Shown in pieces: positions 9,529 through 18,839 of a stretch of 64,000 nt of DNA. The position numbers and the translations under genes were made by a program. Numbering within the stretch: the stretch's first letter is position 1; every line of letters starts with the position of its first letter. Origin of the DNA: Elusimicrobia bacterium RIFOXYA12_FULL_51_18 (lineage in GTDB: Bacteria; Elusimicrobiota; Elusimicrobia; Elusimicrobiales; UBA9959); NCBI GenBank assembly GCA_001800245.1, contig MGVA01000007.1:1-64000 (forward strand). The letters are read 5' to 3'. The notes under the pieces are model-generated. The model had not been told where the DNA came from. It saw nothing but the letters and a program-made list of their open reading frames with translations, and made no database searches.

Positions 9529-10275
9529 CTATTTTTCGCCTTTATAAACGCCGAGCGGGAAGACTTTCATCATGTCGTCATTGACATATTTGGTGGCTTC
9601 CGACGGGTTATCCAGTCTCGTCCCCCAGTTGGTCGGGCACATTGAGAGTATCTCCACCATGGAGAAGCCCTTGCCGTCTATCTGGGTCTGGAAGGCTTTT
9701 TTGAGGGCGGCTTTGGTCTTGAGAACGCCCGGCGCCGTGTGCACCGAGGTGCGCTCAAGATAGGTGGAACCGTCTATGGTTGCCAGCAGCTCGCACATTC
9801 GTATAGGATAACCGGCCTGCTTGGCCGTGCGGCCCTCCACGCATGTGGTGGCTTTCTGGCCGATAAGCGTGGTGGGGGCCATCTGGCCGCCGGTCATGCC
9901 GTAGATGGCGTTATTGACGAAAATGACAGTGATGTTCTCGGAGCGGATAGCCGCGTGCACGATCTCGGCCATGCCGATGGAGGCCAGGTCGCCGTCGCCC
10001 TGGTAGGAGAACACTATGGCGCCGGGCTTGCAGCGCTTGATGCCGGTGGCCTCGGCCGGGCCGCGGCCGTGCGGGCCCTGGATCATATCGCAGTTGAAGT
10101 AAGTGTCGGCGAAGACGGCGCAGCCCACGGGGGCTATGCCGATGGTGCGCTCGCGGATATTAAGCTCGTCCATCACTTCGGCCGTCAGGCGGTGGATTAT
10201 ACCGTGGCCGCAGCCGGGGCAGTAATGCATGGGCACATCTACTAAAGATTCCGGTCTCTTATTTAGCAACTGCAT
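9529..10275 (-). CDS. 2-oxoacid:ferredoxin oxidoreductase beta (TPP-binding) subunit
   Basis: MHYCPGCGHGIIHRL...YQGDGDLASIGMAEIVHAA...NNAIYGMTGGQ TPP-binding motifs; start set at MQLLNKRPES. Confidence 0.9.
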   Translation of the reverse strand: MQLLNKRPESLVDVPMHYCPGCGHGIIHRLTAEVMDELNIRERTIGIAPVGCAVFADTYFNCDMIQGPHGRGPAEATGIKRCKPGAIVFSYQGDGDLASIGMAEIVHAAIRSENITVIFVNNAIYGMTGGQMAPTTLIGQKATTCVEGRTAKQAGYPIRMCELLATIDGSTYLERTSVHTAPGVLKTKAALKKAFQTQIDGKGFSMVEILSMCPTNWGTRLDNPSEATKYVNDDMMKVFPLGVYKGEK

Positions 10276-11347
10276 ATTCTTTGGCTCCTTTTTTAACAAT
10301 GCGCTCAAGGGTCGTATAGACCTCTTCAGCCGTCATTACCGAAGCGCCGGGCTTGGCGTGCAGGTTGACCTGCGCCGCGCCGTTTATGGAAAGCTGTACA
10401 TCTTCCACCATTTGGCCGAGACTCATTTCGACCACCAGGAATTTCTTTATGCGGTTGGAAAGTTCGGCCAGGCGGTTCTTCGGGAACGGCCACAGGGTGA
10501 TAGGCCTGAAGAGGCCGACCTTTATGCCGCGTTCCCGGGCCAGCTTCATGGCAGCCACCGAAACCCTGGCCGAGGTGCCGTAAGCTACCATGGCTATTTC
10601 GGCGTCCTCCAGCATTTTTTCCTCGTACATAATCTCGTTCTTTTCTATTTCTTTGTAGCGTTTTACCCGTTCAAGGACCATTTTTTCCAGGTAGCCTTCG
10701 CGCAGGTCGTAAGATTTAACGATGCGCTTGGCGCGGCCGTTGTTGATGCCCAGCGCCCAGTCGGGTTCCACGAGGTTCTTGGGATCTACTTCCGGGGCTG
10801 TGAATTCTACGGGTTCCATCATCTGTCCTATGATCCCGTCCGCTAGCACCATGGCAGGGAGACGGTATTTGCAGGCCACCTCGAAACACTTGTGCGGGAA
10901 GTTGGCCATCTCATTTACGCCGTTGGGAGCCATTACGAAAGTCCGGTAGTCCCCATGGCCGCCGCCGCGGGTGGCCTGCCAGTAGTCGCCCTGCGCGCCG
11001 GCGATATTGCCGAGGCCCGGGCCTCCGCGCATCACGTTGGCGATCAGCAGCGGCAGGTCGGCGCCGGCGCAGTAGGACAGGCCTTCCTGCTTCAGGCTGA
11101 CTCCGGGGCTTGAGGAGGAGGTCATGCAGCGCACACCTGTGGCGGCGGCGCCGTAGATCATGTTTATGGCCGAGACTTCCGATTCGGCTTGTACGAAGGC
11201 GCCGCCGACAGCGGGCATGCGCCAGGACATATATTCGGGCACTTCGTTCTGCGGGGTAATAGGATAACCCGCGAAAAATCTGCATCCGGCTTTGATCGCG
11301 CCTTCCGCAAGCGCCTCATTGCCTTTCATTAATTTCTTTTCCGCCAT
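10259..11347 (-). CDS. vorB: 2-oxoacid:ferredoxin oxidoreductase alpha subunit (VorB-like)
   Basis: KGNEALAEGAIKAGCRFFAGYPITPQNEVPEYM...TSSSSPGVSLKQEG. Confidence 0.85.
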   Translation of the reverse strand: MAEKKLMKGNEALAEGAIKAGCRFFAGYPITPQNEVPEYMSWRMPAVGGAFVQAESEVSAINMIYGAAATGVRCMTSSSSPGVSLKQEGLSYCAGADLPLLIANVMRGGPGLGNIAGAQGDYWQATRGGGHGDYRTFVMAPNGVNEMANFPHKCFEVACKYRLPAMVLADGIIGQMMEPVEFTAPEVDPKNLVEPDWALGINNGRAKRIVKSYDLREGYLEKMVLERVKRYKEIEKNEIMYEEKMLEDAEIAMVAYGTSARVSVAAMKLARERGIKVGLFRPITLWPFPKNRLAELSNRIKKFLVVEMSLGQMVEDVQLSINGAAQVNLHAKPGASVMTAEEVYTTLERIVKKGAKEYAVAK

Positions 11348-11362
11348 CTTAGGGCTCCTTTT

Positions 11363-11407
11363 GGCCGCCTGATGCTCATAGCGCTTGCTACGGCAAAGGC
11401 ATAGCCT
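11363..11407. repeat. 45-bp intra-operon repeat, copy 1
   Basis: GGCCGCCTGATGCTCATAGCGCTTGCTACGGCAAAGGCATAGCCT, about 41/45 identical to 20670-20714. Confidence 0.8.
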
Positions 11408-11411
11408 GGTT

Positions 11412-11639
11412 CTATTTGTAAACGTTAATGGCCAGGTCGGGACAGATGCGGGCGCAGCTCTGGCACGCGATGCAGCAGCCTTCCTTGGCGTCTTTGGCCG
11501 GGTAGTAGCCGGTCTTAGAGAATTTATCCGATCTTTCTATGCACTTTTTGGGGCATACCTGGATGCAAAGGTAACAGCCTTTGCATTTTTCTACCACGAC
11601 TTCCATCTTGGGCATTGTATAACCTCCGCTGTCGGTCAA
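11412..11639 (-). CDS. 4Fe-4S dicluster ferredoxin subunit of the oxidoreductase
   Basis: CKGCYLCIQVCPKKC and CIACQSCARICPD motifs. Confidence 0.9.
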   Translation of the reverse strand: MTDSGGYTMPKMEVVVEKCKGCYLCIQVCPKKCIERSDKFSKTGYYPAKDAKEGCCIACQSCARICPDLAINVYK

Positions 11640-11924
11640 AAATCAAAGTCAAATACCAACCACCGCGTGACGATATTATTGAACTTTGAATTTTAACTTT
11701 AATGTTTCAGAATGCTACGCGGCAAGGCGAGAGCCCGGCGGGGTTGCGTCTTCCAAACTTTGGCCGCATGAGGTATGCCGTGCCTTGTTACGGCGCCTAC
11801 GCAAGTATTGTCCGTACGTCTATTTTGTCGGGCTGTCGCCTGGCCGCCAGACGGCCACAGGCTAGAGAACTTCCTAAAAAAAGTATATCAAAAAAAAACA
11901 TTCTGTAACAGCCGCCCGGCAGAT

Positions 11925-12284
11925 TTAGATCATTTTTAAAAGCTTTTTTGCGGCGTCTATAAGGGCGGCGGGATTGACTGGTTTTTTTAGAACTACCACG
12001 TTCAGGTTTTTGGCGAGGCCGGCCACGCTTTCCGGAGCGCCGGTGGAGAATATTATGGGTGTTGGGGTCAATAGAAGATTCCGAAGGCGGTCGAATACTT
12101 TCTGTCCCCCGCCCGCCGGCATCTCTACGTCCAGTATTATAAGGTCGGGTTTTACTTCCTGGAACTTTGCCATTGCGCCGCTGGCGTCTTCGGCTGTTTG
12201 GATCTCAAAGCCGGCTTTAGTGAAAATTTCAGTGTAGAGTTCCAGTATGCAGGCATCGTCGTCAACCGCCAGTATTTTGGGCAT
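11925..12284 (-). CDS. Response regulator receiver (CheY-like) protein
   Basis: MPKILAVDDDACILELY...PDLIILDVEMPAGGG...KKPV. Confidence 0.85.
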   Translation of the reverse strand: MPKILAVDDDACILELYTEIFTKAGFEIQTAEDASGAMAKFQEVKPDLIILDVEMPAGGGQKVFDRLRNLLLTPTPIIFSTGAPESVAGLAKNLNVVVLKKPVNPAALIDAAKKLLKMI

Positions 12285-12350
12285 AAATATTTCGGAGAAT
12301 AACTTTGTTATTGCCGTATAGTCCAAATGCCAGGCAGGGGGGCAGTCTTA

Positions 12351-12481
12351 ACCTGAAAAATTCAGTTGAATTTTTCCCTTCGCGGAGCTCAGGCCCTTAT
12401 ACGGCACCTACGCAGGTATTGCTTTTTTTGTTCACAGGATCTTCCAATGGAAACCAATTTGAACTGCAGGATTCGGGTTAA
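12351..12481. repeat. Modular intergenic repeat, copy 2 (lacks 99-bp internal module)
   Basis: Reverse complement matches 4934-5024 + 5124-5164; contains GAAAAATTCA-GT-TGAATTTTTC hairpin. Confidence 0.85.
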
Positions 12482-12525
12482 GATTCAGTACGGACTCCCG
12501 GAGGGCGTATAATAATGGTCCCCCG

Positions 12526-13719
12526 TCAGTCGGAAGATACCTTCAAAATTCTATTATAGAACTTTTCCAGTTGTATGTTCATGCTTTCGGCGCTGAACCG
12601 GGTGTGGCCGGTGAAATCTTTTTCCATCACCCATAGGCGGGCGGCCTCGCCCATGCGTTCCCGAAGGCGGGCATCCCTGATCATTGACTCAAGAGCCGCG
12701 GCCAGCGCGCCGGGGTCGCCGGGAGGGACCAGGAGGCCGGTGACCCCCTCCTTTACCATGTCCGGGAGCCCGCATACTTTTGACGCCACTACCGGCAGTT
12801 TCATGTATTGAGCCTCAAGGACGGTGCGGCCCATGGCTTCGTTCAGGGAAGGCTGCACATAGATGTCGGTTGCGGCCAGGTATTTGAAGACATCGCGCTG
12901 GAAGCCGGTGAAAATTATTTTTCCCCACAGGCCAAGCCCGGCGGCTAAATTGATCAGTTTGGCGCCGAGAGAGCCATCCCCCACCACCAGGTAACGCAAT
13001 TTTTTGTCCAAGTTCCGGGCTTGCAATTGCGCGGCGGCACGTATGAAGTATTCCACGCCTTTGACCGGTTCTAGCCTTGCCACCACGGCGATGACTATTT
13101 CATCTTTTGGGATATCCAGGCCGCGCTTGGCGTGTTCATAGGGTCTGTCGCTGAACCGTACTCCGCTGTGGATAACCAGCCACTTGGCGGCGGTTCCCAG
13201 CCCCTGTTGCAGGGATTCGCGCCGCTCTCCCTCGGTCAGAGCGATAAAGTGGTCCGTTACGCGGGCGGTAAACTTCTCCAGCAGTTTGAAGATAAATGTT
13301 TTCAGCGGCCCGAAGTAGCCGTAAAAGACGTGGCCGTGCGGCGTGTGCACTATAATAATCCGTTCCGGCCCGGACTTGAAGTTATAAAGCCAGGCCGCCC
13401 AGCGTCCCAGTATCCCCGCCTTGGCCGTGTGTGTATGTACGATGGCCGGCTTGAGCGTGGCAATTATTTTTCCGAGTTCCAGAAAAGAGAGTAGATCTTT
13501 TAACGGGGATATTTCCCGGACAAGGTTTTTTATCTCCAAATATTTGGCATTTCCCGGCAGGGCGAGCGTCAATTGTTCCTCTCCCTTATGAGGTCCGGCG
13601 AGCAGGACGACTTTATAAGCCCCGGCCTGGTAAACCGCGGAATCTATCACGTTCCGGGCCGAGCCGCCGGGCTCAAGCCGCGTGATGATGTGTATGATAA
13701 GGTTGTTGGGGTAGTTCAA
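12526..13719 (-). CDS. Glycosyltransferase family 4 (GT-B)
   Basis: VARLEPVKGVEYFIRAA...YVQPSLNEAMGRTVLEAQYMKLPVVASKVCGLPDMVKEGVTGLLVPPGD. Confidence 0.9.
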   Translation of the reverse strand: MNYPNNLIIHIITRLEPGGSARNVIDSAVYQAGAYKVVLLAGPHKGEEQLTLALPGNAKYLEIKNLVREISPLKDLLSFLELGKIIATLKPAIVHTHTAKAGILGRWAAWLYNFKSGPERIIIVHTPHGHVFYGYFGPLKTFIFKLLEKFTARVTDHFIALTEGERRESLQQGLGTAAKWLVIHSGVRFSDRPYEHAKRGLDIPKDEIVIAVVARLEPVKGVEYFIRAAAQLQARNLDKKLRYLVVGDGSLGAKLINLAAGLGLWGKIIFTGFQRDVFKYLAATDIYVQPSLNEAMGRTVLEAQYMKLPVVASKVCGLPDMVKEGVTGLLVPPGDPGALAAALESMIRDARLRERMGEAARLWVMEKDFTGHTRFSAESMNIQLEKFYNRILKVSSD

Positions 13720-13789
13720 TTTTTTATTCGTCCTTGGTTGGTTCAGGGAGATTTACTTCGGCCGGTCCGAGGCCGCTTTTTTAGTTTAA

Positions 13790-14030
13790 TGAACGCGGCG
13801 TTCTTCCGTTTTTTTCTTCCCTGATGCGGCCCAGTTCCGTTTCGGCGGCGGCCAGTTTTTACCGCGCGGCCTTAAGTCCCGGCGTGTAGTCGTCCGAAAT
13901 GTGGAAAGTTTCCCCTGTTCGTCCCAGGTTCAGCGTCTTTAGGAGTTCTTCGGAACGCCAGGCTATCTCAGGGGGCTTGCGTATATCCAGAGGGGCAATA
14001 TAGCGAATACCGCCTTCGCTTTGCGAGTCC
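13790..14030 (-). pseudogene. Possible decayed ORF downstream of the MoaD-like gene
   Basis: Reading GDKDSQSEGGIRYIAPLDIRKPPEIAWRSEELLKTLNLGRTGETFHISDDYTPGLKAAR*KLAAAETELGRIREEKNGRTPRSLN*; protein-like with one in-frame stop and no start in frame. Confidence 0.35.
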
Positions 14031-14258
14031 TTATCCCCCTGAGTACAGGGGCGAGATGACTATGCGGTCGCCCTCCGAGAGTTCGTCGGCGGCGCTGACA
14101 GCGCCGCCGTTGCGGGTGATGATCGTGGGTCTTTTTTTATCAAGTTTGATGCGTGCGAAGAGATCCTTCGCGGCAGCGGAGTCGGGAAGCGTGATCTCTT
14201 TTTCGCTGAAGCCCGCCGCGTAGATCAGCGGGCCTATCAGCTTTACCGTCACTTTCAT
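14031..14258 (-). CDS. MoaD/ThiS family sulfur-carrier-like protein
   Basis: Small protein with C-terminal ...DRIVISPLYSGG (GG end); directly downstream of AOR. Confidence 0.8.
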   Translation of the reverse strand: MKVTVKLIGPLIYAAGFSEKEITLPDSAAAKDLFARIKLDKKRPTIITRNGGAVSAADELSEGDRIVISPLYSGG

Positions 14259-14277
14259 GTCGGTTCCCTTTTGTCTT

Positions 14278-16116
14278 CTACGATAATTCAGCGTATTTCT
14301 CCGCGGCGGCCGCCTCGCTGGAAAGGCCGAGTTTCCCCAGAGTTTCCTTGGTGGGAATGCCGCGTTTGTCGTAGCCGCGCTGGTCGTAGTAATGCTGTAG
14401 CAGTTGGTCGTACTTGTCCACATCCAGGTATTTGCCGGCTATGGGGCCTTCCTTATCGGCATTGGCCGCGTCGAACCAGACGGCTGGCGGATAATCGCCC
14501 TTGCGCGTGGCGTTGGGGAATTCGCGGATGTAGTGCAGCTTTATCATGCTGTAGGCGCGGTCGGCCACTTTCCACATGTCGTCCAGCGTCCAGTTCAGGC
14601 CGGTAGCCAGGTTAAAATACTTCGGGTAATTGTCCAGTTTCCAGCCCAGTTCTATCCAGGGGAAGCGGCAGGCCACCATGAACTCGAACATGCCGCCGCG
14701 GATGCGCTGGAGTTCTATTACCTTTGCGGCTTTGTCCGCGCCGTAGGAATCGCGGGTGCTGTTCTTGAGTTCGAAGGTTATGATCCACGCTTCCTTGTGG
14801 TGCGCTCCCATGGGCCCCACTCCGAAAGACAGCGCCTGGCCGGGGATGTGCTTGCAGTTGTAGGCGGCTATATCAAGACCTTTTACCTGCAGGGCGTAAG
14901 CTTCGGAGCTATTACCGAATTCCTTCGCCATTCGCAGGGAGCCTTCGGCGAGGAGGTTTCCCACCTTCCCTTCGCGCCGAGCGGCCATGCCCAGCAGTTC
15001 CTTGCCCCGCTCGGCGTCGCCGAACTTGAAATCTCCTTTCGCGGCGCCGCGGGCGATAGCGTCGGCGTAAAAGCTTAACGTACAGCCGGCCGACATCGTG
15101 TCCATGCCGTATTCGTCGCAAAGGTAGTTCAGGGAACCCACCTGGTCGAGCTCGAAGATATTGAGGTTGGGACCCAGCAGCGCTACATTTTCGTAGTCGA
15201 GTTCGGATTCATGGCCTTCTTTGTCGTGGATGGTGATGCCGCACTTCATAGTGCAGCTGGGACAGCCGTAGGTGGCTACACGGGCGTTGTTGAGGCGTTC
15301 GCCGTCCACTTTCCAGGCGTCGGGATGGCTGGTCTTGCGGCAATTTTCCACGGGAAGGGCCGCGACTTCGTTGCACCAGGCAAGTACGCCGTTGGTGCTT
15401 TGTATGGACCAGCCGGATTTTTTATCCATTTCGTGTACAGTTTTCAGATCTCCGTAGCCCGCGGCTTTCATGGCCGCGGGATCGGCCTGCGGAATGATTT
15501 TGGTGCCTTTTACAACAATGGCTTTGAGGAGTTTGGAGCCCATGACCGCCCCTATGCCCGGGCGTCCTCCGGCGCGCCCTTCCATGCTGCGGATCACGGC
15601 GTAGCGCACCATGTTCTCTCCGGCCTGGCCGATGTTCAGGACGCCCACGTTCTTGCCGTACTTGGCGTAGATCCAGTCGTTGGAGAAATACGTGCCTTTT
15701 CCCCACATCTCTTCGGCGCTGAGAAACTCAACCTTGTCGTCCTCAATATAGAGCATTGTGGGCTTTTCGGCTTTGCCTTCCACTATCATGGCGTCATAGC
15801 CGGCTTTGCGCAGCTGGTCCGAGACCTTTGTGCCCAGGTTCCCGTCTCCGTAGAAGCCGGTCAGGGGCGACTTGGCCGCTACTATGCACTTGCCGGTATT
15901 GGGGGCCGGGATGCCGGAGATAGGGCCGAGAGCGACCACCAGTTTGTTTTCCGGGCCCAGCGGATCTATTCCGGGTTTGAGTTCATCGTACAGTATTTTC
16001 ACGGCGAAGCCGCGGCCGCCTACCCACTTCTGCGCGAATTCTTCGGTAAATGATTCTTTTTTATAAGTTTTAGAGGTCAGATTGACCCTGAGAATATTGC
16101 CTATCCATCCTTTCAT
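14278..16116 (-). CDS. aor: Tungsten-dependent aldehyde ferredoxin oxidoreductase
   Basis: MKGWIGNILRVNLTSKTYKKE...GGRGFAVKILYDEL...GRAGGRPGIGAVMGSK...; AOR family motifs throughout. Confidence 0.92.
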   Translation of the reverse strand: MKGWIGNILRVNLTSKTYKKESFTEEFAQKWVGGRGFAVKILYDELKPGIDPLGPENKLVVALGPISGIPAPNTGKCIVAAKSPLTGFYGDGNLGTKVSDQLRKAGYDAMIVEGKAEKPTMLYIEDDKVEFLSAEEMWGKGTYFSNDWIYAKYGKNVGVLNIGQAGENMVRYAVIRSMEGRAGGRPGIGAVMGSKLLKAIVVKGTKIIPQADPAAMKAAGYGDLKTVHEMDKKSGWSIQSTNGVLAWCNEVAALPVENCRKTSHPDAWKVDGERLNNARVATYGCPSCTMKCGITIHDKEGHESELDYENVALLGPNLNIFELDQVGSLNYLCDEYGMDTMSAGCTLSFYADAIARGAAKGDFKFGDAERGKELLGMAARREGKVGNLLAEGSLRMAKEFGNSSEAYALQVKGLDIAAYNCKHIPGQALSFGVGPMGAHHKEAWIITFELKNSTRDSYGADKAAKVIELQRIRGGMFEFMVACRFPWIELGWKLDNYPKYFNLATGLNWTLDDMWKVADRAYSMIKLHYIREFPNATRKGDYPPAVWFDAANADKEGPIAGKYLDVDKYDQLLQHYYDQRGYDKRGIPTKETLGKLGLSSEAAAAEKYAELS

Positions 16117-16143
16117 TTGAGCGCCTCCTAATGGTTTTTTTGA

Positions 16144-17496
16144 TCAGTTCGGATTAATCCCGGCGGCGGCCGCCAGGTTCGTCCTTGTTTCGTTGAAATG
16201 TATCCCGTTCTCCATCTCTTCAAGTTCTTTCAGCACCGGTGTGTAGATAAGCGGGCTTACCGGGATCTGTACGCCGGTACCCTTGATCTTGCCTTCCAGG
16301 ATCAGCCTTACGGCTATCGCGACAGGCAGACTTACCGTGCGCGCCATTGAGGTGTCTCCGTGCGGAATCCCGAAATCGATAAGGGTCGAGGTAAGCTTTT
16401 CCCGCTTGCCGCCGGGGAACTCGGCTATGAATTCATGATGCATGACAAGCATGTCCCGTTCGCCCTCCGCATAAGACATCTTGGACACCATGCGGGCGGT
16501 CATAACGTCGAGCGGCGAGCCTTTTTCCAGAGGCAGCTTCTCGTCGCTGAACAGCCCCAGCCATTCCAGCCACTGTATGGGGTGTGAGTCCGCGGGAACG
16601 TCAAGTTTCGCAGCAAGGTCCTTCTTTACGGTTTCCGGACGGGAATTTGGGATTCCCGACGCGGTGAAATGTTTGAAAGTCATGCCTTTCAGGTCGTTTT
16701 CACGTTCATCAAGCAGGCCCGAATTGACTATCTTTTTCATCGCCGCGCACCAGTTCTTGTTGCGCAGCGTGCCGCGAAACACGGTCGCGGCTTCCTGAAG
16801 CCCGTAGATATCGATGTAGCCCATTGAATCCCTGTTCGGATAGGCTTCGAATTCGCCTAAGCCGGGCACGTTAAGTATGTGCATGCTGGCGAAAAGTTCG
16901 GGCCCCGGTATGTCTATCTGCTTGCCGTTCTCCAGATAACGGGCGGAATTTTTTCCGGCCGTCAGCACCCCTCTCGGGCTCCAGGAAAACTTATAGCCCC
17001 AGGGGTTAGTGTTGGCTTCGGGTGCGGGAAGCCCCCCGCAATAGGATCTGAAGCTTACGATCTTCCCGCCGTCGCCTTTCACCCGGTCTATGACTTTCAT
17101 GGCGGACATGTGATCTATGCCTGGATCCACTCCGATCTCGTTCAAGATCAGTATGCCGGCTTCTTTGGCTTTGGAGTCCAAAGCGCGCATGGCGGGGCTT
17201 ACATAGGAAGCGGTTACCATCAGCTTCTTCTGTTTTACGCATTCTTCCGCAACCAGAGGGTGATACACGGCCGGCAGGAGACTTATCACCAGGTCCGCGT
17301 CCCTGACCAGGTCCTGCAGGCCCTGTTTATCGTCGGTGTTCCAGGCCCCCGCGCGGCCGTTAGAATGGCCCTCCAGCAGCGCCGCCGCCTTGCTTTCTAC
17401 CTGGTCCACCACCGTTACGAAAAAACCTTTTTCAAGCAGATAACGCAGGCCGGGCCGCGCAACCAGACCCGCTCCCAGCAATAGAACTTTTTTCAT
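16144..17496 (-). CDS. Saccharopine dehydrogenase (glutamate-forming type, AASS C-terminal-like)
   Basis: VLLLGAGLVARPGLRYLLEKG...VISLLPAVYHPLVAEECVKQKKLMVTASYVSPAM...GVDPGIDHMSAMKVID...YCGGLPAPEANTNPWGYKFSWSPRGVL. Confidence 0.9.
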   Translation of the reverse strand: MKKVLLLGAGLVARPGLRYLLEKGFFVTVVDQVESKAAALLEGHSNGRAGAWNTDDKQGLQDLVRDADLVISLLPAVYHPLVAEECVKQKKLMVTASYVSPAMRALDSKAKEAGILILNEIGVDPGIDHMSAMKVIDRVKGDGGKIVSFRSYCGGLPAPEANTNPWGYKFSWSPRGVLTAGKNSARYLENGKQIDIPGPELFASMHILNVPGLGEFEAYPNRDSMGYIDIYGLQEAATVFRGTLRNKNWCAAMKKIVNSGLLDERENDLKGMTFKHFTASGIPNSRPETVKKDLAAKLDVPADSHPIQWLEWLGLFSDEKLPLEKGSPLDVMTARMVSKMSYAEGERDMLVMHHEFIAEFPGGKREKLTSTLIDFGIPHGDTSMARTVSLPVAIAVRLILEGKIKGTGVQIPVSPLIYTPVLKELEEMENGIHFNETRTNLAAAAGINPN

Positions 17497-17503
17497 GTTC
17501 TGC

Positions 17504-18832
17504 TCACTCCTTTAGAAATTTTTCCAGGTAACGGTAGCCGGGCGTAAGTTTTCCCTGATAGACTATCATGGCCTTTTTTATCGGGTCGGAAAGGCGGCAG
17601 TCTGAAAAACTTACAGACATATCCGCTTTGGCTATCTCCGGTACAAAGGGTAAAAGCGCCGAACTGAACTCTCTGGAGGACTCCCTGGGCAGTTCCGCGG
17701 GCAGATTGTCCACCGCCAGGATCACCGGTCCCGTTCCTTCGCAGCCGTCCTTTACTACGCCCGTCAGCGGCTCATAAACAAAAACCGGGTTCCCTATATC
17801 CATCGACTTGACATTGCACTCTATGGCTCCATCCACGTCGCAACTGATGTCTCCTATCGCTCTCAGGCGCGGCTGCGGCGTTTTAGTGTAAAGTTCCTTT
17901 AAATACTTATTTGTGACCAGCCGCGGGTATTTGGCTTCCCAATAAATACCGTTCACCAGTACCGTAAGGTAAGGAATATACTTATCAAAGCGCGAGCGGT
18001 ATTTTTCGGGATGCTGATAATAGTCCTGAAGCTCAAAGGGCTGTCCGGGAGAAACCGGTTCCACCATATCCTCTTCTCTGAAAACGACTTTAAATATCCT
18101 GTTTTTAGCCGCGGCCCTTTTAGGATCCTGAAAAAGGGCGGGTAATTCTTCAGGTTTGATCTCTTCAACAGGGAACTGACGCAGGATCATTTGCGCGCCC
18201 TGCGAAACATGTCCGTAACCGGTGAAACCTATTACCAGCGGCGCCAGGGCTCCGTTCAGAGCGCCCGCGGCTATCTTTTTCCCCGCTTCAGCCAGAGCCA
18301 GCTCGGCGGCCTCAAGGCTCGGATAATCCAGCGCTCGTTTTATCGTGTCGAACGGATTGGATGTCTTTTCGTAGTCCAGCCGCCGCCCAAGGGCCCAAAA
18401 AGTGTCTATCATGCCCGCCAGGCCGGCGTATTTGCCGAAAAACACCAGCCGCCTGCCTTTTTCGTCCACCATCTTTTCGTAATCGATGAGCTGGCAGCCC
18501 AGTTCCATCAGCTTTCTGAGCAAGGGCATATTATGTGATTGGCCTTTGATGGTATGGGAAAAAAATATGTAGGTTTTCCCCTTTTGCAGGAGCCGGATCG
18601 GGATCTCCTTGACCGCGAAGATCGTATCACAGGCCGAGAGGTCTTCGGTTATTTTAGCGCCCGCGCGGACGTATTCTTCCGCCGTAATGGCCCGCAGGTC
18701 CGATTTTTGGACCAGGATCTCTATGCCGTGGTCCTTTATCAGGCCGGCAGCGTGCTCCGGTATTATGGGGACGCGGCGTTCCCAGGGATTTTTGTCTTCT
18801 CGTCGCAGTCCGATCGGTGAATTTAAGGACAT
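17504..18832 (-). CDS. Lysine-ketoglutarate reductase / saccharopine dehydrogenase (lysine-forming type, AASS N-terminal-like)
   Basis: IGLRREDKNPWERRVPIIPEHAAGLIK...YIFFSHTIKGQSHNMPLLRKLMELGCQLIDYEKMVDEKGRRLVFFGKYAGLAGMIDTFWALG closely resembles the LKR domain of AASS. Confidence 0.88.
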   Translation of the reverse strand: MSLNSPIGLRREDKNPWERRVPIIPEHAAGLIKDHGIEILVQKSDLRAITAEEYVRAGAKITEDLSACDTIFAVKEIPIRLLQKGKTYIFFSHTIKGQSHNMPLLRKLMELGCQLIDYEKMVDEKGRRLVFFGKYAGLAGMIDTFWALGRRLDYEKTSNPFDTIKRALDYPSLEAAELALAEAGKKIAAGALNGALAPLVIGFTGYGHVSQGAQMILRQFPVEEIKPEELPALFQDPKRAAAKNRIFKVVFREEDMVEPVSPGQPFELQDYYQHPEKYRSRFDKYIPYLTVLVNGIYWEAKYPRLVTNKYLKELYTKTPQPRLRAIGDISCDVDGAIECNVKSMDIGNPVFVYEPLTGVVKDGCEGTGPVILAVDNLPAELPRESSREFSSALLPFVPEIAKADMSVSFSDCRLSDPIKKAMIVYQGKLTPGYRYLEKFLKE

Positions 18833-18839
18833 ATGAGGT

